A DNA stretch of 64,000 nt from Heterobilharzia americana (GCA_944470555.2 OX104132.1:16501755-16565754); one strand, 5' to 3'. Shown: positions 12,425 to 24,050, counted from the stretch's first letter. The notes: generated from the sequence alone by a model not told the origin. Numbers and translations are program-made.

Positions 12425-12430
12425 TATAAA
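12425..12430 (+). promoter_or_regulatory. TATA box of VAL copy 2
   Basis: TATAAA at the same distance from the ATG (12470) as in copy 1, so the truncated copy keeps its core promoter. Confidence 0.45.
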
Positions 12431-12469
12431 TCTGGTTAATTTCTCAATGTGTAGTTGAGACGTACAAAC

Positions 12470-13039
12470 ATGATGTTCATATTTTTTGCAGTTCTCATCT
12501 TCACAGATATTGCTGAGTGTTCCTTTGATAAATACTTCAAAGAGGACATGATTCATCTTCATAACGTGAACCGCAATTATCGAAACAGATGTGATATGAA
12601 GGATGTCGTTCCATCGGAGTTCAAACTGAAACCACTTGTAAGTTGATATGCTGAGGCAGTGTTTTCAGCTTGATGTAACAATGCAGATCAATCTTATGTT
12701 TTGAGTGGTTTTATGCAGAACAACATTTTCCATATGCTCATCTTCTATTGTATTTGCAAATAGATTTGGGATGATGATTTGGAAGAGGATGCTAGGCAGT
12801 GGGCGAAAAAGTGTCACAACTACACTGAGATATACGATGGATTACCTGTTGGCAAGTGGAAATCAGTTGGTAAGAATATAATGATAGTAGTAGAGAAATC
12901 CTAGTGAGTGAACATGTGAATGTTTACTCTAATCTCTGACATTTTCAGTGCCGTCACTGAATGGATGAAACAGGCGAAAAATTACAATCATTCAACAAAT
13001 CGTTGCTTAACAGGAAATTCCTGTGACAGCTACAAGCGG
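12470..13039 (+). pseudogene. VAL copy 2, exons 1-3 only
   Basis: Exons 12470-12637, 12764-12903 and 12949-13039 match copy 1 exons 1-3 and encode the same signal peptide and first two thirds of the CAP domain. Exons 4 and 5 are missing in this orientation: past 13059 the DNA is inverted, so exon 4 is present only on the other strand. If intron 3 is not removed, translation reads into it and stops near 13114. Without THIGC, VVCNYAP and the last exon, the CAP fold would be incomplete. It is either a truncated pseudogene, a gene that splices to sequence outside the window, or an assembly break. Confidence 0.8.
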
Positions 13040-13063
13040 GTAGGTAAACTTATCAATTCCTTA

Positions 13064-13681
13064 TCAATTAACAAACATTACTACCTGCAGATTTCATCGT
13101 GTGGTCTGATATAGTCACACACTCGACGAGTTTTTGGTGACATGACACAGTTGTGTATAAGCAGCGCATATGCACATTGCAAACACACACACACACACAC
13201 ATTATGATCAGTAGTAATCAGTGGAATGTGTATCCACAGTATCACACTCCATCAAAATCGACTCCATCACAATCAGTTGTGTGTGGTTTGATGTGATGTC
13301 GAGCATGCCATTTGCGAATGGAGACTGCGCTCCACGAAACTCTGCCTCACACACATTATGTGCAGACACACGAGGAACATGTTATCCAGTGAGTAACCTC
13401 TGGACAACATGAATCGGAGACTACTGAAGCATGACAGCCAGCAGTGAAGACACCAAGACTTCAGTGGTACTCGAGTTGCAGGTATGACTGGCAATGAAAT
13501 GGTGTGCCATCTCACAACTCAACGGGTTGTCAGCATGTCGTGTTCACAAGTGAAGACTCACCTGGGTGCGTAGTTGCACACTACCAAGTTGTTCTCCCAT
13601 GGTCCAAAGTTTTCACATTTGTGATATGCGCATCCTATGTGTGTAGTCTGGTCGCTGATAACCTGAAAGCAAGTAGATGAA
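13064..13681 (-). repeat. Inverted copy of VAL introns 3-4 with exon 4
   Basis: Paired positions with copy 1 sum to 17626, so this covers copy-1 bases 4562 down to about 3945. Similarity is near complete: one substitution was seen (A for T near 13241) and the CA run differs in length. It contains exon 4 (13662-13562, -) with intact splice sites. The left edge is the inversion junction and the right edge is the PLE insertion. Confidence 0.9.
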
Positions 13682-15851
13682 GTGAATTGATTTACGTGGA
13701 AATCTTGGGCATCACGATAATATTTTATTGCCTATCAGTTTTATTGATTTGATGTATGTGATATAGTGATGTATTATTGCTTACAGGTTGACGTTTCGGG
13801 CATAAATTATCGCTCATATGCATCCCAATGTAATGAGATCACTTTCGACATTTGATTTTGATAGTTGTATCACCTCATATGACTTGTTTCTACTAGTATT
13901 AAAATGTTCCATATCTCTGGTATAGGTGTTGAGTCATTTCTATTACATGTGTTGGGTGATGATTCGATGAATAAAGATTCAGTAATGAATCCCAGGTGAA
14001 ATATTTATGGATAGTTGGGAGAAGAAAGTTTTACAAACGTTTAGTCCTGCACCAAAGGTATGGTGGCAATATGTGGTTGACACATTCACTGCGTTGAAAT
14101 CGGAACATATCGACAATTTCGTCACACATATAAACTCTGTAGTTGGTGCAATCCAATTCACTCAGGGTAGAAATCGAACAAGGAAGATTGCCTATGTTGG
14201 ATTGCAGGATGAAAACAAGAACAGACGGTGGTTTGGATACTACTGTCTACAGAAAACCGATACATTCCAATAGGTATGTAGACTTCAAATCATCTCATCC
14301 AACATCATTTAAGGCAGGCTTTGTCAAATGTCTAAGTGATAGAGCTAGAAAACTGACTAGTCGGTGCAAGGACCTAAACAAGGAATTGAAACACTTAAAA
14401 GAAGCACTAATGGTTAATAATTAGCCTCCACAGTTTATTAAGAAATTTGTACAAACACACGAGAACAGAATTAGTAACAGTCACACGAGTGCGACTAATA
14501 ACGACAACACGAGTAGAAAGGAGTTCACAGCCTCCATTGTATTACCCTATAAGGAGGGTACCTCAGAAACTTTACGTAGAATCCTCAACAGAGCTAAAAT
14601 TAGGATACCATTTAAACCTACAAACTCATTCAGAGACAAGCTTTGTCGGCTGAAGGATCCGACAGTACCAGTTAGGTAAAATAATCTAATCTATCAAATT
14701 CCATGTAATGACTGTGAGGTCAAGTACATAGGTCAAACTAACCAGTCGACGTCAGTTAGAATAGCTGAACATAGGAATTTAGATAAATATAGAATGACAG
14801 ACCTCAATCAGATCAATAATCTAGAAAAGCACTTACATATTGCAATAGATGAATTAACACACAACCACAAAATAGGGTGGGATAAAGCCACTGTACTTAA
14901 GTTCAATATAATTAGATGGAGAGACGAATTGATTACTCAGTCTTCATTCATCGAATCAACACGCAACACATGTAATAGATATGACTCAACACCTACACCT
15001 ATACCAGAGATATGGAATATTTTAATACTGATAGAAACAAGTCACATGAGGTGATATAACTATCAAAATCAAATGTCGAAAGTGATCTGATGACATTGGG
15101 ATGCATATGAGTGATAAATTATGCTCGAAACGTCATCAAGTAAATAATACTATATCATTGTGTGTCATCAATCAAATAAACAAATCTAATATGGAACTGA
15201 GATGAATTGAAGTGATTCGCTGCATGAAAGATATTTACAGCAGTAGCTTGTTTGTTGCACATAATTTACAATGTTTACCTACCCTCTTGTAGCTGTCACA
15301 GGAATTTCCTGTTAAGCAACGATTTGTTGAATGATTGTAATTTTTGGCCTGGTTTGCCCATTGAGTGACGGCACTAAAATAACAGGGATTGGAGCAAAAA
15401 ATCAAAAGTTCACTCACTCTAACACCTCTGCCACTATCATTATATTCTTACCAACTGATTTCCACTTGCCAACAGGTAATCCATCGTATATCTCAGTGTA
15501 GTTGTGACACTTTTTCGCCCACTGCCTAGCATCCTCTTCCAAATCATCATCCCAAATCTATTTGCAAATACAATAGAAGATGAGCATATGGAAAATGTTG
15601 TTCTGCATAAAACCACTCAAAACATAAGATTGATCTGCATTGTTACATCAAGCTGAAAACACTGCCTCAGCATATCAACTTACAAGTGGTTTCAGTTTGA
15701 ACTCCGATGGAACGACATCCTTCATATCACATCTGTTTCGATAATTGCGGTTCACGTTATGAAGATGAATCATGTCCTCTTTGAAGTATTTATCAAAGGA
15801 ACACTCAGCAATATCTGTGAAGATGAGAACTGCAAAAAATATGAACATCAT
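13562..15851 (-). pseudogene. VAL copy 3 (inverted), exons 1-4, PLE in intron 3
   Basis: On the minus strand the exons are 15851-15684, 15557-15418, 15373-15283 and 13662-13562, each with GT/AG borders and the same lengths as copy 1 (168, 140, 91 and 101 bp). Exon 1, intron 1 and most of exon 2 match copy 1. Around the exon 2/3 junction the protein changes from VVEKSYAVTEWMKQ to VAEVLDAVTQWANQ with the frame kept, and the last codon of exon 3 is AGG rather than CGG. A roughly 1.5 kb Penelope-like element occupies intron 3. Exon 5 is not found: downstream on this strand the sequence meets copy 2 head-on. The open frame and preserved splice sites suggest recent loss. It would lack the final 22 residues unless another exon is used. 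Confidence 0.8.
13682..15205 (+). mobile_element. Penelope-like element A, inside VAL copy 3 intron 3
   Basis: A 5'-truncated Penelope-like retroelement. Left end: 13765-14000 is the reverse complement of its own 3' region (about 14990-15190). Coding remnants: PKVWWQYVVDTF near 14056 (the reverse-transcriptase YVDD box, first Asp changed to Val), RKLTSRCKDLNKELKHLKEA near 14349, and a GIY-YIG endonuclease module with PCNDCEVKYIGQT near 14701 followed by RIAEHRN. Stops interrupt it after EALMVNN and after VPVR. The 3' region ends in AACAAATCTAATATGGAACT. The word AGATGAA occurs at both borders (about 13676 and 15205) and may be the target-site duplication. It has no working reverse transcriptase. 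Confidence 0.85.
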
Positions 15852-15890
15852 GTTTGTACGTCTCAACTACACATTGAGAAATTAACCAGA

Positions 15891-15896
15891 TTTATA
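15891..15896 (-). promoter_or_regulatory. TATA box of VAL copy 3
   Basis: TATAAA on the minus strand, in the same place relative to the ATG (15851) as in the other copies. Confidence 0.45.
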
Positions 15897-18079
15897 TTCG
15901 TTTTCATAGCCTGAGAATCACTATGTTTTATTTAATCTGGTGTCCTGAGTCTGAGAGAAACAGATGCGCATGGTGTGTGTAGGGACCAGATGAATCATGT
16001 GACCATTTTGGTCTTTTAATTGCAGTGCTCATATTGTAATATTTTCGTGTTTCACACGTGGCATATGTTGTATAGATGAAATGGAGAGTTTCGACCAGGT
16101 TCTAACTCCAGTGTAGTTAGTATGAGTAAGGTGATTCAGTTTGGTTATGGCAGTCATCTGTGGTTAGTGTTATTTGAGAAGCGCATATGTCTAACAATAC
16201 GAGAATAATACAGGATGCACTGTGGTAGCCGTGATACTTATCGGTATATCCTCTGCCTCACTTTCCTCAACAAGGCGATGCTCAGGTTGTCGAGATCACA
16301 AACTGACTTCAGTGGAAGGATTTCCATAAAGTGGAGGATTTCTATAGACCTTCCAGTAACATGGGATAAACGGGACCTAATCATTAAATTCGAATACTCG
16401 TAAGCCATGCTCGAATATTCTGCTTTACAAAGCATCCACTCATGCACTCAACATTGGTGATGACTTCCAGGATTCGACAGACTGGTTAAACTGATGGCTC
16501 ACTGTCTAGTACACTGTCAAACACTAACGTCAATCAGAATGTAGTTGCACTACACTGTGTTGATTTTGTACAATCACATTCGATGGCTATTCAACTAACG
16601 CATCTACAGATACAACGAAGAAAGTTATATTCACAAAGGTTCAGTGTCACAACACAACACAACACAGTGCAACGCAATGCAACACACTTCAAAATAACCC
16701 CAGTGCTGAGTGGTGTTCTCATGCTCACATTTCACAAGTGATACATTTTCTCTCGGTGCATTCTAAGGACACAATCACAAAACATCTCTGTTTATTCACA
16801 TGAGGTGACCTGATAATAGTATATTTCAGGTGAATACGACTCACCAACATCATGCTCACATGAATTGTATTCTTGTCCTACAGGGTTCTCATGCACGTAA
16901 TCCGTTGTTACTCGAGGTTTCCAACAGGTTATTGGTTAATGCTATAGATGGATGAGGGCAACTCGTGTGTGAACCAATCAGTGAATGCAAACGACTTGAA
17001 ACAGCATTGTTGGAACTCCCAGTCTGTGATTGTGACAAGAGGATTAAAGTAGATGGCAAACGTGTGTCATTGTTTGATTTCACTCGGCTAACTCCTATTT
17101 CCCATCTTTATAATAACGAAATTCAGAAATAGGTTACTGAACTGAAACTGTCAAGATATGGACATGGTGGTATGGAGTGTACACTCGTAAGTGCAGCTTC
17201 AGGAACCCACAATGAATAGTTAATGCTTCTTCAGCAGTAATACACATTGAAGGGCAGGCTGCAAAACGCTGGTTAGACACATATTTTCAGCCTTTTTCAT
17301 TGGGAACAATAATAGTCAGTGCTCTGAAAGATAGAACTGGCAATGTAGAAGTGCATTGTTGATATCCGGCTATAGCGTAACTTAGTTCGTTGACGATGTT
17401 CCTACATGAATCCCTCCCTTCAGATTCTACATGTTATAGTGAATATCAAATGATGTAGTTCTGTTATTAGAAGCTCATCAGAAAATTCATTGCAAGAATG
17501 GTGATGGAATAGAATTTTCCCTGGTAATCCACTTTGTACCATCAAACCTACTACTTATCCCAACACCGTATGTCTCTGACCTGACCCAGCGACACAATGA
17601 ATCACTACAACCATAAACACTCATAATATGTCAATGTGTACAATAGGCTATTTATTCAGTGGTGTTTATAACAGATGAGGAGCTTGCATCAACTGACGGT
17701 TCATAATAATGTTGTCTTGTTATTTGACTATAAACACGAGTATTCAATGCAGAGGATAAACAGCTGTAACCGTTAGTCACGGTTTATATGACAGATCTAA
17801 TTTTTATTTTCATCTTAACGAAAATATCAAGTGAATTCGGTTTCACTGAAGGATACACCACTGAGATGATTGATGAATCGGCCTCTCCATTTCTTAAAAA
17901 TGTGGTTGAAAATGTGGCAGATGAATGAATCTAATGGATATGATTATGACTGATAACCTTTTGTGCATGCTAACTATTTGGACAAGTATAAAAGCAGTTT
18001 GTAGTTGAACAAGCAACACAGCTAAACTTGAAATTACTTCGAATTAACTCACGGGTATGTCAGTGGAGGACAAGGATTC

Positions 18080-18230
18080 TCATGTTCTGGGGAACATTTC
18101 GGATCTCATGATACGGAGAATTTGGTCTGCACTCAGGACTAGACAAGACGAAATTGGTTAGTCTCCTGTGATCAATCAGTGCATCTAATGCAGTCGTACA
18201 GAATGTCAGTCATGGATGGAATAGCTCAGT
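18080..18230 (+). repeat. Dispersed repeat (family 3)
   Basis: Holds TCTGCACTCAGGACTAGACA and TGTGATCAATCAGTGCATCT. It is also the diverged outer end of the VAL copy 3 arm, aligning inversely to 640-800. Confidence 0.6.
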
Positions 18231-18239
18231 GATAATATC

Positions 18240-21200
18240 CCTGGCTATAGAACTTGATTATGTAAGTTTCCTCCTGAATTACCTGTCAAGTTTGTTCTTC
18301 GGGGCAATCGGAACATTGGTCAGTTTTGTGTTGCGTTGTCGGGTTCTAAATCAGTTCCTAGTTGTGGTGAATGGATACGCGTGTTGCATTTTCATTTGTC
18401 AAAGCGTTTTCAGTTAGTTGTCAATCGCTTCACCTATGCAAATCTTGTCTTCTTTCGACGATCACAAATCGGACTTCTCTTCTCAACCGTATCCGGCTTT
18501 GAAAATTGGTGTATTCTCTATTTCATGTCACCTAACTGTAGACTAATATTGAAGAGAACGATTGAGTCTCTGACCAAGTAGGACACCTGAACTGCGAAAA
18601 TCCAAGGGTGCTTCTTTGCAGAGGGGTGGGGAGCATCAAATGAATAGGTTGGTGTCAATGAACAGAATGAATGCATAACATTCTCTACTTGACAACAAAT
18701 GCACCAACCAATGACTCACTCGGTCCTATTCGAGATCAATACTATAGGTCAGAGATAAATATTTAGGAAGTGTTGTGAAGGGTGCGAAGTTTAGCAGACA
18801 AAGGTAGTTGTATAATACATTGCAACACGTTTTCTAAAGTTACTTTGGCAAGCTCATTTCACCAACTAAAACCACAGTTAAACCAGAACGTGCTAACATC
18901 ATAATCGTTAGCTTTATTCTAGTTCAAGCTTAATAGCGTGATTATTTCCGAAAACCCAAACTGTGGAAGAATCAACGTGCAAGACATTATCACTCTGATT
19001 ACCGATTATTCACATATTACTTCATTCTTATTTACATTCAGTCAGATATCAGTCAGTCAGGTATCCATGCATAAGGAAGTAAATGGATCAGTTGAGTCAT
19101 CACACTGTGCAACACGGAACTCAATGTGGCCATATGTTCATGGGGGTAACACAAGTCAGTGCTTGTGGCTTAATATATGGATTGAGATTCCTGATTTTCA
19201 ATAAAATCTACTGTCAAAACTGCAGCAGTTGGTTTGACCTGCTATATTTGTGAGTACAATTTTCATATTATCAAGTTAAATGCTCTACTTATAAGCTTCA
19301 ATCGCAGATTTCCCTTGCCCTTGATCTCGAAATATGGTGTCCATATACTTCTGACTGAATGCAAGACATAATAATTATTGACAACCCTTCGGTTCGGTCA
19401 CTCATTCTCCCAGTTTCTAGCTCATGAACAAGATACAACAGTCACATGGCCACAATAGTTCACATTTTACAAGCACATAGATAAACCACTTTAGCAAGAA
19501 AATGAGTCTCATTCTACAGACAGTTAAACAACTACTCCTTCTATATGACAAAACGAAGAACCATAATCAGTAACTGGAACGAACATCTATGAAACTAAGT
19601 AATTAGTAGTACTGCAATTGAGTATCTTAGAGGTTAGCATCTTCGATACATTAGACATAATCCATTGATATGTAGTTGTCACATTTCCAAGTCTGTTTTC
19701 GTCTGCATCTCTTCCTAACACTTTAGATGGGCGACTTATTTTTCTAAGACTTATAATCGATTCGATATTGTGATATCAGATATTGGTTGTACTACAAGAC
19801 TTACATATTGTCAGCAGGTATCTTGCCAGTAGTTTGACTCTTCATTATGTGCATTATTCTTAAATTATGCTTTCAGCACTTTGAGTGTCATGAAGCACTA
19901 GTTATTTTTTTCACACAAATTACCATTTTTAAGTAGTATCAGTTTATAAAAATGTGCTTTGATTGGACTACGTCGAGTTTGAAAAATGTAAACACTATGC
20001 ATTTGAATATTTCTCTGTGTAATATATGTCATCTTCAGCATAATATTAGAATTTTTCATAAAATCTCTATGTGCAGTCAGATGGCTAGTGAATTAACTTT
20101 CTCTGATATAAAACTTGTTCCTCTAATTCTAACAGTAGATTCGTATCAACTATGGTTTGTAGATTGATACCAAAAGCTATTGTTTCATACATTTTGTCTA
20201 GTCATATTGACTCCTTATCACAAAGTTCAGGTCAAATATGTTTCCTTTCCTATTTCATTGTGCTGAGTTTTCCTCTTCCAACCTAATAGTATTGATTTAT
20301 ATTTCGAGTAATTTTGTATATTAGATATATCACTGCCAACAACTCTGGCAGTGAGTACTTTCAGTCTTATCTCATTCAATCTTACTCACCATTTCTTCAT
20401 AATTATCGTAGCTTGAACACTTCACAGATCCAATGGTTGTTTATCTGTTTTTAGCAATTGGTGTGATTGAATAGTTCCAACTAAAAGATTCATCTTTTGA
20501 GGTAGTATTCATCACGCATTGACATCAGTTAACAAATTATTGAAAACCTTAGGGACCTGGACAGCTGTTTCACCCTAGTATACGGCTGCCAAGCAGTATA
20601 CATTCACCAACCGGTTGTTTTACGGTCCCTTTGACATTCTGATAATCACCACGATACTTCACAATTCGAGGTAAGTACACTTTGTAAATCTTACCTGGTA
20701 ATTACCTTTCATGACATCAAATTATTCAAAAGAAGTGGACAGGTCAAATTAGCCAATAATGTAACTGTTCAGATACATCGATCTATTCATACGTCTATGC
20801 ATCCATCAGTTATACCCACAGACAGAACCAGCTGCTAGTAAAATTCCGTTTGGAAGAAACAAATATATCCTTCTTTTTAAGTTAACAAGATTACACGAAA
20901 AGTTTAACTAGATCCTGTATGGATGGCACCAAACAACTTGAAGCAGTGAACTGCAACAACAACAACAGTGTTATTCTCAACAATATTATCCTCATGCATA
21001 TTGACTGATTTTACTAGTGTGCTTTTCATTCTTACAAAATACCGCATCATGTTTGATACCGAAGTGTACACATTCTGAATATTTGGATGCAATAAGACAC
21101 CTTACAGACATCTCAATCAGTGACAGAAAAACAAAGAGCATTATGTGTTTTTCGAGATTACTAGAAATGAAAACATTTGTTAAGTTTAGATCTTAGAGAA

Positions 21201-21900
21201 CCAAGTATCTAGGTGTGTCAGAAATACTTCTATACTTATAGATATATGTAAATATTCAAAAATGGGATTCGATAACTTTCTAAGCTTCTACTCATGCATG
21301 AAGTGGATTTCATCGTTAATCCAATGGTCTGCAATCATTTTGCTTCATACCACACCTTTATGTACAGATCAGGTCATAAATAGTCCCATTTCTAACAAGT
21401 TAAACATCTTTCCGTTCTCACTAAATGGAATTTCCACACGAAAAAGATGATTTCACTGACAATATTCGGGACAATAACTGTTGATTGGTTGATAAATATT
21501 TAAGGTCACTGAAAACAGCACTTAATTCGTGAACTAAAAGTTTTTTGTTGCAATTCTGTACTGATCTATATTTTCTTTCAGTTTCAGGGACAAACCTCAC
21601 ACCCCTTCACCTTTTTCCTGATAGTTTAGTTTAAATGCTTACATTCGGCAAAAATTCGGAGTACATTGCATTATTGTTCAACAATACAATATAAGTAATT
21701 GAGAAAACTCGTCTTTTTTACTGGAGGTAATTTTTAGATGAATCAATTTCATGCAAACAAGACGCCCATTTTAGGTAGAGTCGTTCAGTCGGTAAGATGT
21801 CTGACTGTAACAGTGGGTCATGCTAACACGCAGAATATCTTCTGCTAGCTGTCTTTAACCATCAAACATGAATGAAATTACAACACGATAGTAGATTTCC
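18240..21900. other. AT-rich stretch without recognised genes
   Basis: Short open frames (for example 18229-18581 and 18938-19204) lack recognisable domains, and no tandem repeat stands out. A diverged family-2 motif (GGACAGCTGTTTCACCCTAG) lies near 20571 on the minus strand. Otherwise nothing can be named. Confidence 0.5.
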
Positions 21901-21939
21901 TAGCTTGATAATGACATCCCAAACCTGGCCAACAGAATC

Positions 21940-22175
21940 TGGTTTACATTCAGGCTTAGACAACATGATGTTTATTACACTCCAGTAATCGATAAAAGTA
22001 TGCAGTTAAAGTTGTTAGTGAACAATTGAATGTCAGAATAGTTTTGATCATGGGGTGACATCATTTGGAGAACTACTACAGGTTTGAATGCACCGGACAG
22101 CTATTTCTTCTCCGATTGATACTCCTCAGCATTTTGCAACCATGACCACACCAGAGATTGAACCCAAGACCATTA
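21940..22175. repeat. Dispersed repeats (family 3 then family 2)
   Basis: Position 21940 onward has CATTCAGGCTTAGACAACAT and a shared TCCAGTAATCGAT tail (family 3). At 22080-22170 on the minus strand is a TTGGGTTCAATCTCTGG box, resembling a pol III B box, next to a TAGCTGTCCGGTGCATTC motif (family 2). Confidence 0.5.
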
Positions 22176-23039
22176 TTAAATCCTCATAAATGCTCATTTT
22201 ACAACGAAGTTACTTTTAACAATAGGCAAAATTTTGATCTACAAAATGATGAAAAATAGTTCTGAGGTAGGAGATTTCCAATCATTGATAGCGCTGTTAG
22301 CAAGAAATCAGCATTGTGAAATTCAACAAGGATGAATTCATTGGTATACGCTTCAAATTGTTTCATCCAGATATTAGATGTACGATGGCTAGAAAGAGAA
22401 TGTCGTTGGTGACCCCATTCAATAAACCAATGAAATTTCAATGAAATTAACATCCTTCTTTACTTGTTTCTTTTATGTAGTACAACTTTTTGAAAAATTA
22501 TCATTCTACCAGAATAAAATACCAGGAAATTATTTAGAAGACTAAACAAAATTGTATTTATCTCTTTTCAATGAAAATTAGACTTTCTTTGTCAAAATCC
22601 CGGTTATTATACTTGCTTTAAATGGAAAAATTTTCATAACTCCTCAGTTAATCTCGGTGTACAAAATCTTGTAAGATATTTTTGGATCATATGATACATG
22701 ATCTCATTTCGGATCACGAGTAACTCACCATTCTCACATCTGTCTACAGCTTTGAATGATTCTGATATGAAAATGTCTGACGTAAGTTGTTAACACACCT
22801 TCATGGCTGATGGCTACAAGATAAGTGAAAAGCGTAAATCAGTCATTTCACTCGCCTATCTTCAGTAGATTGTAAAATTAGCACCAGAATACAATGTTTA
22901 TAAAAAGACAATTGTGAAACGATTAGGAAATTGTACTAATATACGAAGGAACGGGCTAATGAATACAACAAAATTTAAGAACTTGTAGATTTCTGGGATT
23001 TATTGATTTCGCGTTGCTATTCATCATGAACTGATGTCA

Positions 23040-23590
23040 GTTGGAGGAACGTTGGAAACCTGGAAGCACTGGACAGCTGTTTCATCCCACTTGGATGGGA
23101 CTGCTTAGTAGTGCGCACGCATGACCCCACCCCACCAGGGATCGAACTCGCCACCTTCAGGTTCCGTGGCCACCATGTTAATATTCAGCCAGTGGGTTGG
23201 AATCCAGTGATCCATATTTCCTACTTCTGTCAGTTCACGATATAGCTGAATTAATCTAGTGCTACTTGGTGACTAACTTCGAGAGGTGATTCCTGAAGTT
23301 CTAATGAAAAGTCGTGACCAGTAGGGGAAACCCGGTGGATGCAAGGACATATACTCAACGATGACATTGGGTGATGGTCGCGGTGTCGTGAACTGAAAGA
23401 AATAGGGAATATGGACCATTGGATTCCAACCCATTGACTGAATGGTAACTTTCTGACCACGGAATCTGAAGGTTGTGCGTTCAATCTTTGGTGTGGCGTG
23501 GTCGTAAGTGCGCAGGAGTCGCACACGAGTGGGATGAAACAGTTGCCCAGTGCTCCTAGGTATCCGATGGATCTTCAACTGATATCAGGC
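23040..23590. repeat. Family-2 hammerhead-like repeat, two outward arms
   Basis: The left arm (minus, about 23062-23115) and right arm (plus, about 23495-23560) both carry a TGGGATGAAACAG-type block followed by (G)CCCAGTGCTCC or GTCCAGTGCTTCC. The left arm has a TCCCA/TGGGA stem next to GATGAAACAGCTGTCC. Between them are pol III B-box-like words on each strand (GGGATCGAACTC near 23142, inverted; GCGTTCAATC near 23478). The expected CTGANGA box is degenerate in both arms, so present cleavage activity is unlikely. Confidence 0.5.
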
Positions 23591-23683
23591 CATGATGAAT
23601 ACCAACCTGAAAATTTAACAATTTGATCAAAATTAATGCGATAAAAAAATGAATAAGGAGATTGTATAGTGAGTTACATGACT

Positions 23684-24050
23684 TTAGGAATACTCTACAG
23701 TTGAGCAGTGAGAATAAATATTCTGGAAATTAAATTGTGGTTTGATGATTTCTATGGCAGTGAGACGATCAGATGTTCGTAGGGTTTTCGTATAGCAGGT
23801 AGTTAAGCTGTTGCTGTGGGACAAGCAGAATATCATCTGCATATTTGACACTGCAGTCCTGTTGAACATAATGATTAATGACATACGGCGACAGGACAAG
23901 GTATTCCAAAAATTGAGTGAATAGGATTTCGAAATGCATTCTAGGTAGTATCTTAATTTGTCAGGAGAAACTGAGGATGGATATCTTGTCATAATCAGTT
24001 TAAAGCCTGGTGAATTACCGATATCTTTATGCCATCTGAACAACTAGTCT
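23684..24050 (-). pseudogene. LINE reverse-transcriptase fragment (YADD box)
   Basis: On the minus strand about 23849-23816 reads VKYADDILLVPQ, the catalytic box of a non-LTR reverse transcriptase. It is preceded by a degenerate GIP...LSPYV stretch that corresponds to the usual GIPQG-LSP block. Frame shifts separate the pieces, and a stop follows ENPTNI. Clade not assigned. Confidence 0.6.

Larger units (their letters stand above)
9158..13059. repeat. Tandem duplication unit, copy 2
   Basis: This is a direct copy of window positions 1-3902. Identity breaks within VAL intron 3 just after 13059, where inverted copy-1 sequence begins. The very high similarity, including non-coding DNA, points to a recent duplication, gene conversion, or duplicated haplotypes in the assembly. 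Confidence 0.9.
15852..18240 (-). repeat. Upstream arm of VAL copy 3
   Basis: This is the reverse complement of the copy-1 upstream block. From 15852 to about 17437 paired positions sum to 19164 and similarity is very high. A 271-bp segment present in copies 1 and 2 (1457-1727) is absent. Similarity decays from about 17510 and a weakly matching part, corresponding to copy-1 bases 640-1190, continues to about 18240. The right-hand inverted arm (copy-1 2133-2382) is present at about 16782-17031; the left-hand arm was not found. Confidence 0.8.

Noticed and set aside
13840..13900. A regulatory palindrome next to VAL exon 4
   Set aside because: It is explained by the inverted 3' region of PLE A.
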